Source of the DNA: Roridomyces roridus
Taxonomy: Eukaryota; Basidiomycota; Agaricomycetes; Agaricales; Mycenaceae
Assembly: GCA_029378245.1 (NCBI GenBank)
Contig: JARKIF010000001.1
Coordinates: 930,001 to 994,000, forward strand
DNA: 64,000 nucleotides
Direction of reading: 5' to 3'
In this document: positions 12,141 through 21,673 of the stretch, piece by piece
Layout of the letters: every line of letters starts with the position of its first letter
Numbering within the stretch: position 1 is the first letter of the stretch
Made by a program: the position numbers and the translations under genes
Notes under the pieces: model-generated
Told to the model about the DNA's origin: nothing
Databases searched by the model: none
The model's input: only the letters and a program-made list of their open reading frames with translations

Positions 12141-13421
12141 GCGTCCACCGAAGGAATCGAGGCGCAGATCGCACAGGTTTCTCTCGAAATCGGGCGGCAG
12201 AAAGATGTTCTTAGGAAACTCGAGAGCAGTAAAAGCCTTCTCCAGCAACAGCTGAACGCTGTACGTGACCCAATCGCGCGGCTACCTCTCGAGATCTCGT
12301 CCGAGATTTTTCTGCAATGCCTCCCAACCGGATACAAGAACCTCCGTCGAAAATACTGGTACCCCCGGCCTCGACCCCATTCTGCGCCTTTACTTCTCCT
12401 AAACATCTCTCATGCCTGGACCGGTATCGCACTATCCACCCCCGCTCTATGGGCTTCTATTCACGTCGCCTTTTCTCTTGCACACAAAGGATCCGCAGAA
12501 TTTTTGGGAATGTGGCTTCGACGTGGAGGGAGTCGGCCCTTGCACCTTTCGATCACAGGAGTTGTTGATTCACTTGCAGTCTCTGCGGTTCTGCAGCATT
12601 CTCCGCTCGAAAGCTTGGCCATGTCTTTCGGGGAGATGGACAAGGACGACTTGGGCGACTTGCCGTATGGATGCTACGACTTCCTTAGGGGATTTCAGCC
12701 CCAAATGGAGCTGCCCAGTCTGCAGGTGCTGGATGTTTCTGGCCGAACAGATCTGAACTGCTCCTGGCCGCCCTTCCGTCAGCTCCTGTGCCTTTCCTCC
12801 AATCTCGTTGAACTTGATATGGAAGATGTGGTATTTATCGACGATTCCGATGAGGAAAAACTCGACACACTCGCTCTTCCCCATTTGCGACGATTAAAAT
12901 GTGTAGGGGATTGCTACGCATTGGACTGTATCTCGGCCACACGACTGGAAATTCTTTGTTTGTCGGCGGACACCATATCCCGGCCCATCTTCGACTCCTT
13001 CCTGCGCCGATCCTCGCCGCATCTCCAGAAGCTTCAGCTTCGCGGATCAGCCACGCATTTCCATCCTCACTTCGGCCAGTGCATGGCTCTCATCCCTACC
13101 CTCACACAGCTGGAATTTTCGCATCCGAGTTTCGCTTTTGCGAAACAGCTGCTCGATTTTTTGGTGCACAATCCACACCTCCTTCCCTGTCTCCAAATAT
13201 TGAAGGTCGCTACTATCCTCGTCCTGCTGTACGAACCGAATCAGCCCACTCCCAGTGACATCTTGAGTGCCCTCGCACTTGTGCTGTCTATCCGTCGGAA
13301 CAGTCTGAGAACCGTCCGGCTGACTATCCAGGGCTCTTCCCGTCTGGGTCTGCCGGACGATCCTCTTGCTCTGTTCCAAGAATTTTTGGACGATGGGATG
13401 GATATTCACATTGGGGTTTAG
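12079..13421 (+). CDS. F-box protein (copy F2) with lost ancestral start, probably rescued by a new 5' exon
   Basis: Proposed exons 12079-12085 and 12133-13421 (431 aa). From 12133 the frame is open to the stop and closely follows the F-box protein at 251-1537: coiled coil, LPLEISSEIFLQCLP F-box core, Leu-rich tail ending in a shared DDGMDIHIG motif. The codon corresponding to the paralogue's start ATG is GCG here (12141-12143) and the next upstream in-frame codons reach a stop, so a direct start is impossible. A GT at 12086 and an AG ending at 12132 define a 47-nt intron that joins ATG-AGA-C to this frame and would give a six-residue extension. This is an inference; the alternative is an internal start far downstream that removes the F-box, or a non-functional gene. 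The body of the reading frame is intact, which argues for recent selection. Confidence 0.6.
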
Positions 13422-13949
13422 GATTAGTCGCGCTTCCTCGAAATTCAGCGAGCACCGGGGTAGTGTCGGCGTACAAAGGGCTACGGCTGACAGAACGTGG
13501 GGCAGCGGTGACTCGAGAGTGGGATGACGTTGGGCGCCGGGACCATGTATGCAGTGTCGTTTGTGTGATACAAACTCTTGAAGTTCAATGTGTCTCCTTC
13601 CTTCAGACCCTCTTTGCGAGCAGCCGAATCCCGAATCCCGAGTAACAGATGAAACAGAAAAAACGAGTAATTTTACGTCGCGTAGCATTATGTATCCAAT
13701 GAAATATACGGCTAGAGGCGATGTGCGGTGGCAATGAGATGGCTGCAGAACGCACCGAATCCACATCCGCATACTTAGCAACTTTGGGGAGCTTGGGATT
13801 TGTGCGATATTGGGACCATTCTGAGACGGTAGTGGTCGGATTGGAAGGTCTAGGAAAGAGTAAGTATCCAGACGCAGCCTTTGTATCTACAGGGGCGAAT
13901 TCGGGACTGGGTTTGACTGCATGGTGTGAATTAAATAATTTGCTACTTG

Positions 13950-14122
13950 AAAAAAAAAACTCGGTCGAGACTTCGAGTCCCAAAGGATTGACGGAGCAAA
14001 ACTCAACGCAACGAGTGGGGACGATTTGCCACAACACCAATTGCCTGCCACCTTAAGGGTCGAACCCTCGCCCTCCGCTAGGGAGTTTTGGCATCAGTAT
14101 GGAACCGCTGTGCCAAGGCCGC
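13950..14122 (-). repeat. tRNA-derived SINE-like unit
   Basis: On the minus strand a pol III-type A box (TGGCACAGCGG, 14105-14115) is followed by a B box (GGGTTCGACCC, 14057-14067) at tRNA-like spacing, and the unit ends about 100 bp further in a run of ten T (13950-13959). The flanking sequences GCGGCCT and AGGTGGC can pair as a degraded acceptor stem, but the T arm does not fold properly, so this is not a working tRNA. Confidence 0.5.
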
Positions 14123-14748
14123 ATGTCAATCATAAGGTAGACGGAAAATATATACGTCCTCTGGGGACCCTGTAGTTAGATGTCTTATAGCCAATGGACG
14201 TCTTCTGGGCCTAGACGCCTTTGTTTCGGCTTGGAAGTCTCAAATCAATTGGACTCCCAAATTGCCGCTTTAGGCATTCGATTTCTGATGGGACGGAAGC
14301 AAAACGGGTGTCCTTGGCAACGCCGGCATCGCAATGCCTCTTTGCTTTAACCTCCATGTCGTCGGCGTAGGGTTGGTTGGATGGGACGAGAGGGATGAGC
14401 CAGACTCGGACGAGCAGTCGAGTGGAAGCTTCCAGATGATTCCGTGGTCTGCGTCCTTTTTTCCCCTCCTGGAACGCAAGGAACTTGAAGTCCAGTTTGC
14501 CGACGGAGTGCCAGGCTAGACATGAAATTCTCGCCCAAGGCTGCCATGTATCAACCAGGAGCCTGATCACTCTCTCTTTCGACCACCCAACCGCGTTACC
14601 TTCAACTCGCCCGCCCTTCTTCACGCGACACCTCTTGCGCGCCCGCCCTCCTTGACGCGTTACCGACCCGCCAGCTGTCCTCCACACGCAACGTTCGCTC
14701 CTTCACGCGTCACCTCTCGCCTCCTCCTTCCCGCGCTGTGAAACCTCA
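14123..14748. other. intergenic, no gene supported
   Basis: A pyrimidine-rich stretch at 14560-14740 with repeated CCTCC and CACGCG phrases leads into the start of the gene at 14749 and may be its promoter or 5' UTR. The minus-strand open frame 14211-14687 has no recognisable domain. Confidence 0.3.
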
Positions 14749-15268
14749 ATGGCGATGCTTCATAACTTGTACCACCATCAAGATGATTATATCCGCGAGC
14801 AGATGGAGAAGCATATCGCAGCCCGTCCGTCGGACACGACGAACGTTCCATTCGTCGAATCTTGGCATAATGTGATGTCGGAAGTTACCGCTTTCCGGCA
14901 CGCAGTAGATCAGATGAGAGGTTAGTTTGTCCTCTTTGGCATCGAGGCACTATACCTGACGTGTTGCAAATCCAGGCAAGACGGCTGTTTCCTTTGCGGG
15001 CGCCAAGCCCATTCCGCCAACGCCGCTTCCAGTATCAGTCGGGTCGGCAGAAGTGCACGGCGAAGGTAGCACAAAAGATATCATCCCAATGGTGGCGTAT
15101 CGAATGGGCCCCGTACGTCATCTCCAGGCGCCGCGCGAGCGAAACCCGTATTCACCACTTTGTAGTCCTAGGCCCAGGCAAGCTTCTTCGCCCTGCCCGC
15201 TGCCCCAGATCCGTGTCGACGAATGGTTCGGGGAGGTTACGAAACGACAGTCTGTCAAGGAAGACTAA
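14749..15268 (+). CDS. small hypothetical protein, 154 aa
   Basis: Two exons, 14749-14920 and 14976-15268, with a well-formed 55-nt intron (GTTAGT...CCAG) containing a CTGAC branch-like motif. The N-terminal 57 residues are predicted helical and charged (a YIREQMEKHIAA segment); the middle is Pro/Val-rich; the C-terminus carries IRVDEWFGEVTKRQ before the stop. I do not recognise a family. Third-position C bias and a clean frame across the intron support a real gene. The model is tentative: a GTACGT at 15113 could start another intron with a different 3' end. It converges with the minus-strand gene at 15391-16050. Confidence 0.4.
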
Positions 15269-15390
15269 CGAAGCTGAGGACTTGATTGAACAGGAATTCG
15301 AAAGGTGTTTTCAACCAAGATCACGTGCACTTGGTTCAAATTTAGGGATGCATATAGAGTACAAGGTTAGGTCAGAAATGTCCGATGTGT

Positions 15391-16050
15391 TCACTGTCCA
15401 TGCTTTCCCAAAAATCCAGCATGCCGACTAACGAGTTTCGACTCGGCCTGTTTCGCCTTGGCACGCAACGCACTGAAAGAGCGTCAATATCTGGGAGAGA
15501 TGAACAAATACGAGACGCACCCCTCGTGAGCCTCTTCCTCCAACTCCTTGACACTACCCAACGCATCCCGCACCCTCGCGCGTGCATGCATGATGGCTCG
15601 GTCGGCCTCGGCCTCGGCCTCCCGCGCAGCTTCGACCTTTTGACGCGCCATCACCACGGCGGGGTCACGCGATGCGAAATTACGCAGGGAGAAACGGCTG
15701 GCGAGGCTGCTGCTGCGGGATAAGTTGGGTTCGGGTGAAGTGTGTGGAGTATCGGTGCCTCTGTGACGAGAGGCAGATGTGAATGAGGATGGGGTGATCG
15801 AGGGTGCTGGTGAGCGGAGAGAGTCGTCTGAGGCTCGACGACGGAAGAAGAAGCCGCTGCGGACGGAGCGGTTGTCGTCCTCGGAGGGGATCGTCGGGTG
15901 GCTGGCAGCAGAGCGGTAGTCGGATATGCCACTCGCGGTGGATTCTGAGGGGGCGCGACGGTGGAAGAGGCGGGAGGACATTGGCGACGGAGCAGGGGCA
16001 GGCTCTGTCGCTGGCTGAGGTGGTGGTGGGGAGGTTTTGAAGAGAGGCAT
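15391..16050 (-). CDS. Ser/Pro-rich protein with C-terminal coiled coil, 203 aa
   Basis: Exons 15521-16050 and 15391-15472, with a 48-nt intron (15473-15520). The N-terminal half is low-complexity and rich in Ser, Pro and Arg, with several FFxRRRAS-like phosphorylation-type motifs. The C-terminal 75 residues are an Ala/Glu/Arg coiled coil (ARQKVEAAREAEAEADRAI and following), ending in ESKLVSRHAGFLGKHGQ. Short proteins with this layout are common in mushroom genomes; their role is unknown to me. The start at 16050 (MPLFK) was chosen over the upstream ATG at 16161 because the extra 37 codons overlap a BTB relic on the other strand and lack coding bias. The splice join was fixed by the restored coiled coil. 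Confidence 0.65.
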
Positions 16051-16142
16051 GTTGGTGGTGTGGAGACAAGTGACTAAGTCGTGGCTCTTTTGAAGGTGTG
16101 ATGTCATTGTCAGTGTGGAGCATGCCGTGTTGGGATCAGCGA

Positions 16143-16340
16143 CTAGGCTCTTTTCGTCCAAAACACTTGCCTCTATCAGCCATTGCCAGCTACGTCCGCT
16201 TGGGTTGCAGGTACGACTTCAAGGAACTCTTGCGGACGATGGTGGATCGCCTCGTGTACGAAAACCGACCACCTAAGTATGCTTCTACATTCGGACAGCG
16301 AGTATACGACCAAGTGGATCACTTCATATCTTACTGATAC
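16143..16340 (+). pseudogene. BTB/POZ gene relic (middle part)
   Basis: A fragment matching the second exon of the BTB family in this window (LPLSAIASYVRLGCRYDF and ERLVYEN-like text, then RVYDQVDHF). A frame change lies in the A-run near 16160 and the sequence stops matching after the VDHFI position, so it is truncated at both ends. It is most like the copy at 23861-24939. Confidence 0.65.
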
Positions 16341-17107
16341 TTACTTGCAACCTGCAAGCAAGGTTTCATCCGGCGTCAACCAGGCTTCCGAGTTTTCTTT
16401 TTCAACCCGCGAGTTGAACTTTACGTAAAGTAGCCGAGACGGCGCGTACAAACAGGGATCAACTGATCTCCCTCTTCCTCTTTACTCTCATGTCCGCGAC
16501 AGAGCTATCGGTGGACTCGCCGGAAACCGTATGGAAATCTCTCATGTGTATAATCTCCACCGTTGCCAATCAGATTGCTTCTTGCTCTTATCAGAATCGG
16601 CCAAAAATACGAGGTGCGCGGTGCGCGACCATGCTCGAAGCGTATGACCTGGTATTGCCGCCGATATGATACTTAGCGATACACGATCGGATGACTCAAG
16701 ACTCGGAACGCTTCCTTTCCCCTTGGATAAATTTTCTCTCTTGTGTCCTCATTTGATGGAGCCCGAGTGATCGAGCTCTATTATCTTATTTAAATTTTTC
16801 CAATCCTCTTTCGCCTTCTTTTTTCGCCGGACTTTCTCTTCTCTTGTTATTGGGCTCGGTGCTAGGCTCCTGGGTGTCCCGGCTGGCTACTACAATCCGG
16901 CGAACTGGACCCAACGGGGCAGCCAAAAAGAAAATGCAAACCAAGCGGCAGCAAGTTGTGAGGCGTGCCTTGATCTCGTATTCGACGTCGCTTCGCGTCC
17001 CTCCATCTGGACGTCGATCTTGTCTTTGTTCGCTATCACCGTGCTATTGTTACATTCGATCGTGCACTCTTTGTTCACTGCGCACTGCTGGTGGTGCTGG
17101 AGTGAGG

Positions 17108-17115
17108 TATAAAAA
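17108..17115 (+). promoter_or_regulatory. TATA box of pheromone gene copy 1
   Basis: TATAAAAA, 94 bp before the pheromone start codon and preserved in the other copy. Confidence 0.7.
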
Positions 17116-17201
17116 CCCTCCTGTTCCAACACCATACCCCCAGGTTCGCCTTCAAACCAATCGCCTACCCACCACATCCTCTCCCCATCCCTCCTACACT
17201 C

Positions 17202-17384
17202 ATGGACGCTTTCACCACCATCTCCACCAAAGTCGAGGACGTCGTCGTCGTTCTCCCTCCCGTCAACGATGACTCGGGCTCGGGCACCAGCGGACAATGC
17301 GTCGTCTGCAAGGAGGACACCTCCTTCCCCGCCGTTAACGACGACTCGGGCTCGGGAACCAGCGGGCAGTGCGTCATTGCCTAA
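17202..17384 (+). CDS. mating-pheromone (lipopeptide) precursor, copy 1
   Basis: A 60-residue precursor. It begins MDAFTT, the usual start of agaricomycete B-locus pheromone precursors, and ends in a CaaX prenylation box, CVIA. In the family the cysteine is farnesylated, the last three residues are removed, the cysteine is carboxymethylated, and an N-terminal cut frees a peptide of about 9-15 residues that is exported and sensed by Ste3-type receptors. Unusually, the unit VNDDSGSGTSGQC occurs twice: once in the middle followed by VVCKED, and once at the end followed by VIA. Only the second is followed by a terminal CaaX box. The 183-nt gene differs from the copy at 32346-32528 at two silent sites only. 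No Ste3 receptor gene is seen in this window. The processing site is not certain. Confidence 0.85.
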   Translation: MDAFTTISTKVEDVVVVLPPVNDDSGSGTSGQCVVCKEDTSFPAVNDDSGSGTSGQCVIA

Positions 17385-17654
17385 ACGCACCATTCACCAA
17401 CATGACCCTCGCATTGTACTGTGAGTTCTTTCCGGCTTCTTCTGGCGCTTTTGCTAATCGGGCGCCTTGGTTTCAGACACGGGCATTGGCATCATATGTA
17501 TTAGATTCGATTCATTCGACGACCAGAAGGGGGAGCATCATTTACGCGCCGTGGGCTGCGTGCAATTATATTATTAACTTCGCTTTCGTTCGTGTTATTA
17601 TCACACATTATTGCTATTAGATCTACGTGAATCCAAGCGTGCAAGCTGAGATCT

Positions 17655-17850
17655 GAGACTTGATGGGATGTTTGGTGCCGCGACGCCCGTGTCGTCCTTC
17701 AAGCAGGCACGCGTGGTTTCGCACCGTCCTCTCGTTGCATTCTGCTTTCTTTCGGGACCTGGCACGGATTGCACAGCCTGAAAATGAACCAACAGCCTTC
17801 GGATTGATGAACTCTCAAACTCCAAGTCGTTCTCAAGTCACCCGATAGTC
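17655..17850 (+). pseudogene. BTB/POZ gene relic (N-terminal part)
   Basis: The text VVLQAG, then VLSLHSAFFRDLARIAQPENEP, matches the first exon of the BTB copies in this window (VLQAG.TQFRVHW..LSLHSSFFRDL..L.QP..EP) but needs a frame change near 17710. It ends before the second exon. Confidence 0.6.
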
Positions 17851-18005
17851 TGTCAGTACTTCTCCGTGCATTCAGAGGTCGAAAGCAGGAAGCAAACGAG
17901 CAATCTGAAAACAAATAAAATTCAACTTGAGAATCGAACCCTGCGCTCTTTACGTCAGCTTTGATTCGGCCCGATCAGCCGAGCAACATCCTTCTCCTCG
18001 CATTC

Positions 18006-19049
18006 ATGTCTAACAAAATCGTCGTAAGTCCTTTCCTCGCCCGCCACAGCTCGCCCACCTACCCACCCGCCGTCCGCAGCCCGACATTTACCGCACAGTC
18101 GTCGACGACGTCATCGCCTCTGTGCGACCCGCGTTTGAAGAATTCGACGTGCCACCCGAAATCCTCCAAGAGCTGCAGCACGTAAGTAAACTCTCTTCCT
18201 CCTCCCTCCCTCGCCAAAGCTCGGTACAGAAATGGGAAACCAAAATCCTCGCCTCGCGCGTCGCCGACTTTCGGGGGAGCTATAGTCAAGTCTCGACTCC
18301 GACCCCGCCCGTGTACCCTACTCTCGCCCTCCCGGGTCCCTCGCTGCCTTCACTTCCCGGACCACAGTTAATGCAGCACAACACCCATTTGCCTTCATCC
18401 CCGCGCACCCAGCCGCTCAACCCTGCACCAGCCATGGGACGATACGCGTCTCCTCTTCCTCCTCCAAGTCAGAGCTACCACTACAGCAATACCCTTCCAC
18501 CGATTCAATCGTCAGCGTCGATGTACGCCCAGCAGCGTCACCAATTCGACTTGTTCGACGCCAACATTCGTCAAGGCACCCCCCTGCCCCCTCCTTCGTC
18601 GCTGCCAAACAGCTACAGCTACCGCATCCCGCAGACTGACGGCCCTGCGCACTTGGATGACGAGGAGGAGAAGACCAAAGCTCTCCCACCGCGCTCATCG
18701 CACCCCTCCTTGCCTCCGCCCTTACCCAAACCAACCCCCGGCCTCGTCTCCCCATCCAACGAAATCAACTCGGATCTAGACGACTCGGACTCTGACGACG
18801 GCGGGGCTGAGGATGCAGACGGCGAAGGAGGAGGGCAAGCGGGTCCTGCGGGTATCGAGTCGGATATCATCTTTTGCACGTACGAAAAGGTGGGGAGGGT
18901 CAAGAACAAGTGGAAGTGCGTGCTCAAGGACGGGGTGGTGCATACTGCGGGAAAGGATTGGCTTTTTGAGAGATGTACGGGGTGAGTGGTTTCTTTTTCT
19001 TTTTCCGTGATTTGGCTGATTAGGGCGTTGTAGGGAGTTTGAATGGTAG
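18006..19049 (+). CDS. TOA1: transcription initiation factor IIA large subunit (TFIIA alpha/beta)
   Basis: Four exons: 18006-18023, 18080-18181, 18230-18981 and 19034-19049; 295 aa. TFIIA binds TBP on TATA promoters and stabilises the preinitiation complex of RNA polymerase II with the small subunit. The N-terminal helical domain is split over the first three exons (MSNKIV, then a PDIYRTVVDDVIASVRPAF segment and the KWETKI helix). A long Pro/Ser-rich linker follows, then an acidic patch (DLDDSDSDDGG), then the C-terminal beta-barrel with CTYEKVGRVKNKWKC and the terminal GEFEW, both diagnostic. The last exon codes for only five residues plus the stop, and the splice join restores exactly the GEFEW ending. 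All domains are intact. It is a single-copy housekeeping gene set in an otherwise unstable region. Confidence 0.92.
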
Positions 19050-19592
19050 AAAGCCCGAGCGCGTTTTTTTGTTCCTGTCTCTCGATTGCATGGTTCATTT
19101 TCATCTCACAACACACTATGTACCAGACAAGCATTTGGCATTCCCCTCGTCCTGTATCCGATTCCTGTAACCCTTTCTCTGTACTCTCAACCAACTTGAA
19201 AGCCACTTACATATTCTACTCGGACTTGGCTCTACGTGTAGGTCCTTGCCTGTATGCCTCAAAGCCTACAGCAGGTTATTTTTAACAAAATGAAGCGGCA
19301 AAGGAAATGCGAAATTCGGTGGGGATCGGAGGGAGAAGAAAAATGACAGCGCGAGGTGGAGGGAGATGACATGAGATATTGTACGTTCAGCATTGAATTT
19401 CTCCGACTCGTTCGATATGTACTATCAATTGTCTCTGTCACAGAGGGCAGACGAAAATCGAGTCTTGAGTGGTCAAAATATGTGCGGATTCGAATAAGAA
19501 ATTTGCCAAAATCTGTCGCCACATCTCGACGCAGAACCCAAGCGCTCCCTCGCCCAATTCTATCGCTGCGTAATCTGCGAGTCTGCGACCCA
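19050..19592. other. intergenic between TOA1 and an F-box relic
   Basis: Convergent 3' flanks; no gene, repeat or RNA seen. Confidence 0.4.
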
Positions 19593-20855
19593 TCACGAGG
19601 AAGAGAGCATGTTCGGCTCATCCTCTAGCGCAATATGGATATGCATGCCCTCCTCCAAGAACTCTCGGAAACAAGTAAGATCGTCCGTCAGACTCGGAGG
19701 GTCCTCCCACCGGTAGATCGTGAATCGGACGGTTTTGAGCCGGCTACGACGGACCGACAGGACGCCCGCGAGTGCCATCAGCATGTCGGTGTAACTCGTG
19801 GCACCAATAATCTCGTTGTAGTTGCAACGTTTCGAGGTTCGCAACCAGGTGTGGGTTCTGCGCCAAAAAGGCGAGCAATTCCACCACGAACAGTGGTTCC
19901 GGAACCAGGCATTCCAAATGTGTGAGGGTCGGGATGACGGCGAGTGAGTTTTTGAATCTGCTGACACTGTTCGAATCTCCAATAAGCTCGAGCTTCCGTA
20001 AAGGCAGAGATGCTTGGCGCAGGAAGGAGATGAAACCCTCCGTGGAGAGAGCTTCCGTTGACGAACGGAGAGTTTGTAACTGGGGGGTCGAAATCCACTT
20101 TATACCCTCGAAGTCCCTATGGTGGGATAGGTGGCACAAATAGGGAAGAATGAGTATTTCAGGTTCCTCGTCCTCGAGGTTCTCCAGGAATGAAAAATTT
20201 TGCATCAACAGTCGAGTGAGATTAGGTGCAAGACGCAGAAGTCGATGGAGTGAAAGCCAGTAGCATTCGACGACGCCTACGCCGAACATCTCCAGCACTT
20301 GGAGACGGGGAAGCTCCATGAAGGGTTGCATTTCCCCGAGGAGGTTGTACGATTCATCCTCAAGGTCGTCCGTGTGGTCAAACGAAATGATCAAGGACTC
20401 GAGTTGGGCAGAGTGATGTTAAATGTGATCGGCAACCACGGAATCGAAGACTCCTCTGAGGGAAATGTGGAGAGCGACTCCCGGCGCGTCCAAGCCACAT
20501 CTTCAACAAGTCTTCGAATCCTGTAGAACATGGAAAGACGATGCCAATCGAAGCCCATAGGGCGCCAGTGGAAAATGCGATGACAGTCCATTTTTTTACA
20601 GACATTGAGGAGGAGGAGGGGGGCATCATGAGCTTGAGGTCGAGGGTATTCTCGAGGGTATACCGACCGGGGTGGCAGACATTGCAGAAAAATATCGGAT
20701 GAAATATCGAGCGGTAGTCGAGCTATTGGGTCACGTATAGCGTTAAGCTGCTGCTGGAGGACATTTTTGCTGCTCTCGAGTTTCCTGAGAACATCCTTCT
20801 GCCGCTCGATTTCGAGGGAAATTTGTGCGATCTCCGCCTCGATTTGGGTGGTCAT
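19593..20855 (-). pseudogene. frameshifted F-box gene (copy F3)
   Basis: Reading from the ATG at 20855, the coiled coil and the F-box core LPLDISSDIFLQCLP are intact and closely match the F-box genes at 251-1537 and 12079-13421. Homology then jumps between frames at least three times: near 20620 (into a VIAFSTGALWASIGIVF segment), near 20480, and near 19800 (into LMALAGVLSVRRSRLKTVRF and the shared EEGMHIHIA ending). No splice sites explain the jumps. Either this is a pseudogene or the sequence has indel errors. If translated from the start it would give about 154 aa, just past the F-box. Confidence 0.75.
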
Positions 20856-21673
20856 CGTTGGGACCTATTGCCAGGTGCGCAGATTGGTGAGTGTCTATCG
20901 AATTCATAGAATGGGAGGCGTACGATAGCTGATTTCTCGGTATCTCCCTGGCAGACGCGCTGAGTCGGACAACTGGGTCGATTCCGTCTGACGGGACTTG
21001 GAGCCAGGTAAGCCTTCCACAATGCATCTGATAGTCACGATATGCCCACCGTAGTTCGCAGGTACGTGATTTATTTCCCGTATAAAGAGACTCAAGTCAC
21101 AGAGATGGTGGTGGAAGAAAAGCCGAGTTGATCTTATCAATCACCTGATAGCACCGCCCTCCGGGCAGACCTGGATCCTCCGTCTTCCACGAAGAGCACA
21201 AATGAATGCAATTGAAGGATGTCCACCCGCTCGTCCGTGCGCCGCACTCCCTCGCCAGGGTTTCTGATGTCCCGCCATCAACCAATGGGAGCGTGGGATA
21301 AAATGGAGAAATCGCGCTTAGAGTTACGGAGATCAGATCCTGCATTTGCGGTACTTACCTCTTTTCTCGACTCTCCGAGTCCTACATTACAGACTCGAAG
21401 CGCGCGCCCGGCTGTTATATTTGGCTCTCATTTCAGTCCATCCATCGGCTCGTCCACGATTCACGTTCCTCGCATTCACTTGTGACTTGAGTCACGAGTG
21501 ACGAGTCCCCGTGCAGGGAGCCAGGGGCACCAGCCTGAGACACCGACGAGCCTTGCGCTTGTTCAGCGATCTAGGAGGTCTCTATTATTCACTGTACTCC
21601 GACCCCCAAGTCCGCCGCGTCGGATTTTTCTTTGACATCGTAAGCCCAGCCCTCCCCGCCCGTCCTTCCACTC
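20856..21673. other. intergenic between divergent F-box loci
   Basis: About 0.8 kb between the 5' ends of the minus-strand F-box relic and the plus-strand F-box gene; it should hold the latter's promoter. No other feature is seen. Confidence 0.35.

Larger units (their letters stand above)
16436..17620 (+). repeat. segmental duplication carrying a pheromone gene (copy 1)
   Basis: About 1.19 kb nearly identical to 31569-32757, with a few small indels. It includes about 670 bp of upstream spacer, the TATA box, the pheromone gene and about 235 bp downstream. The first part of the spacer also occurs at 28505-28690. Confidence 0.88.

Noticed and set aside
17320..17334. Internal CVVC as a functional CaaX box
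   Set aside because: CaaX processing needs the motif at the very C-terminus; here 28 further codons follow without a stop.
17921..17990. B-box-like GGGTTCGATTC on the minus strand, possible tRNA or SINE
   Set aside because: No A box at the right spacing, no acceptor stem and no T-run tail; it lies in the 5' flank of TOA1.
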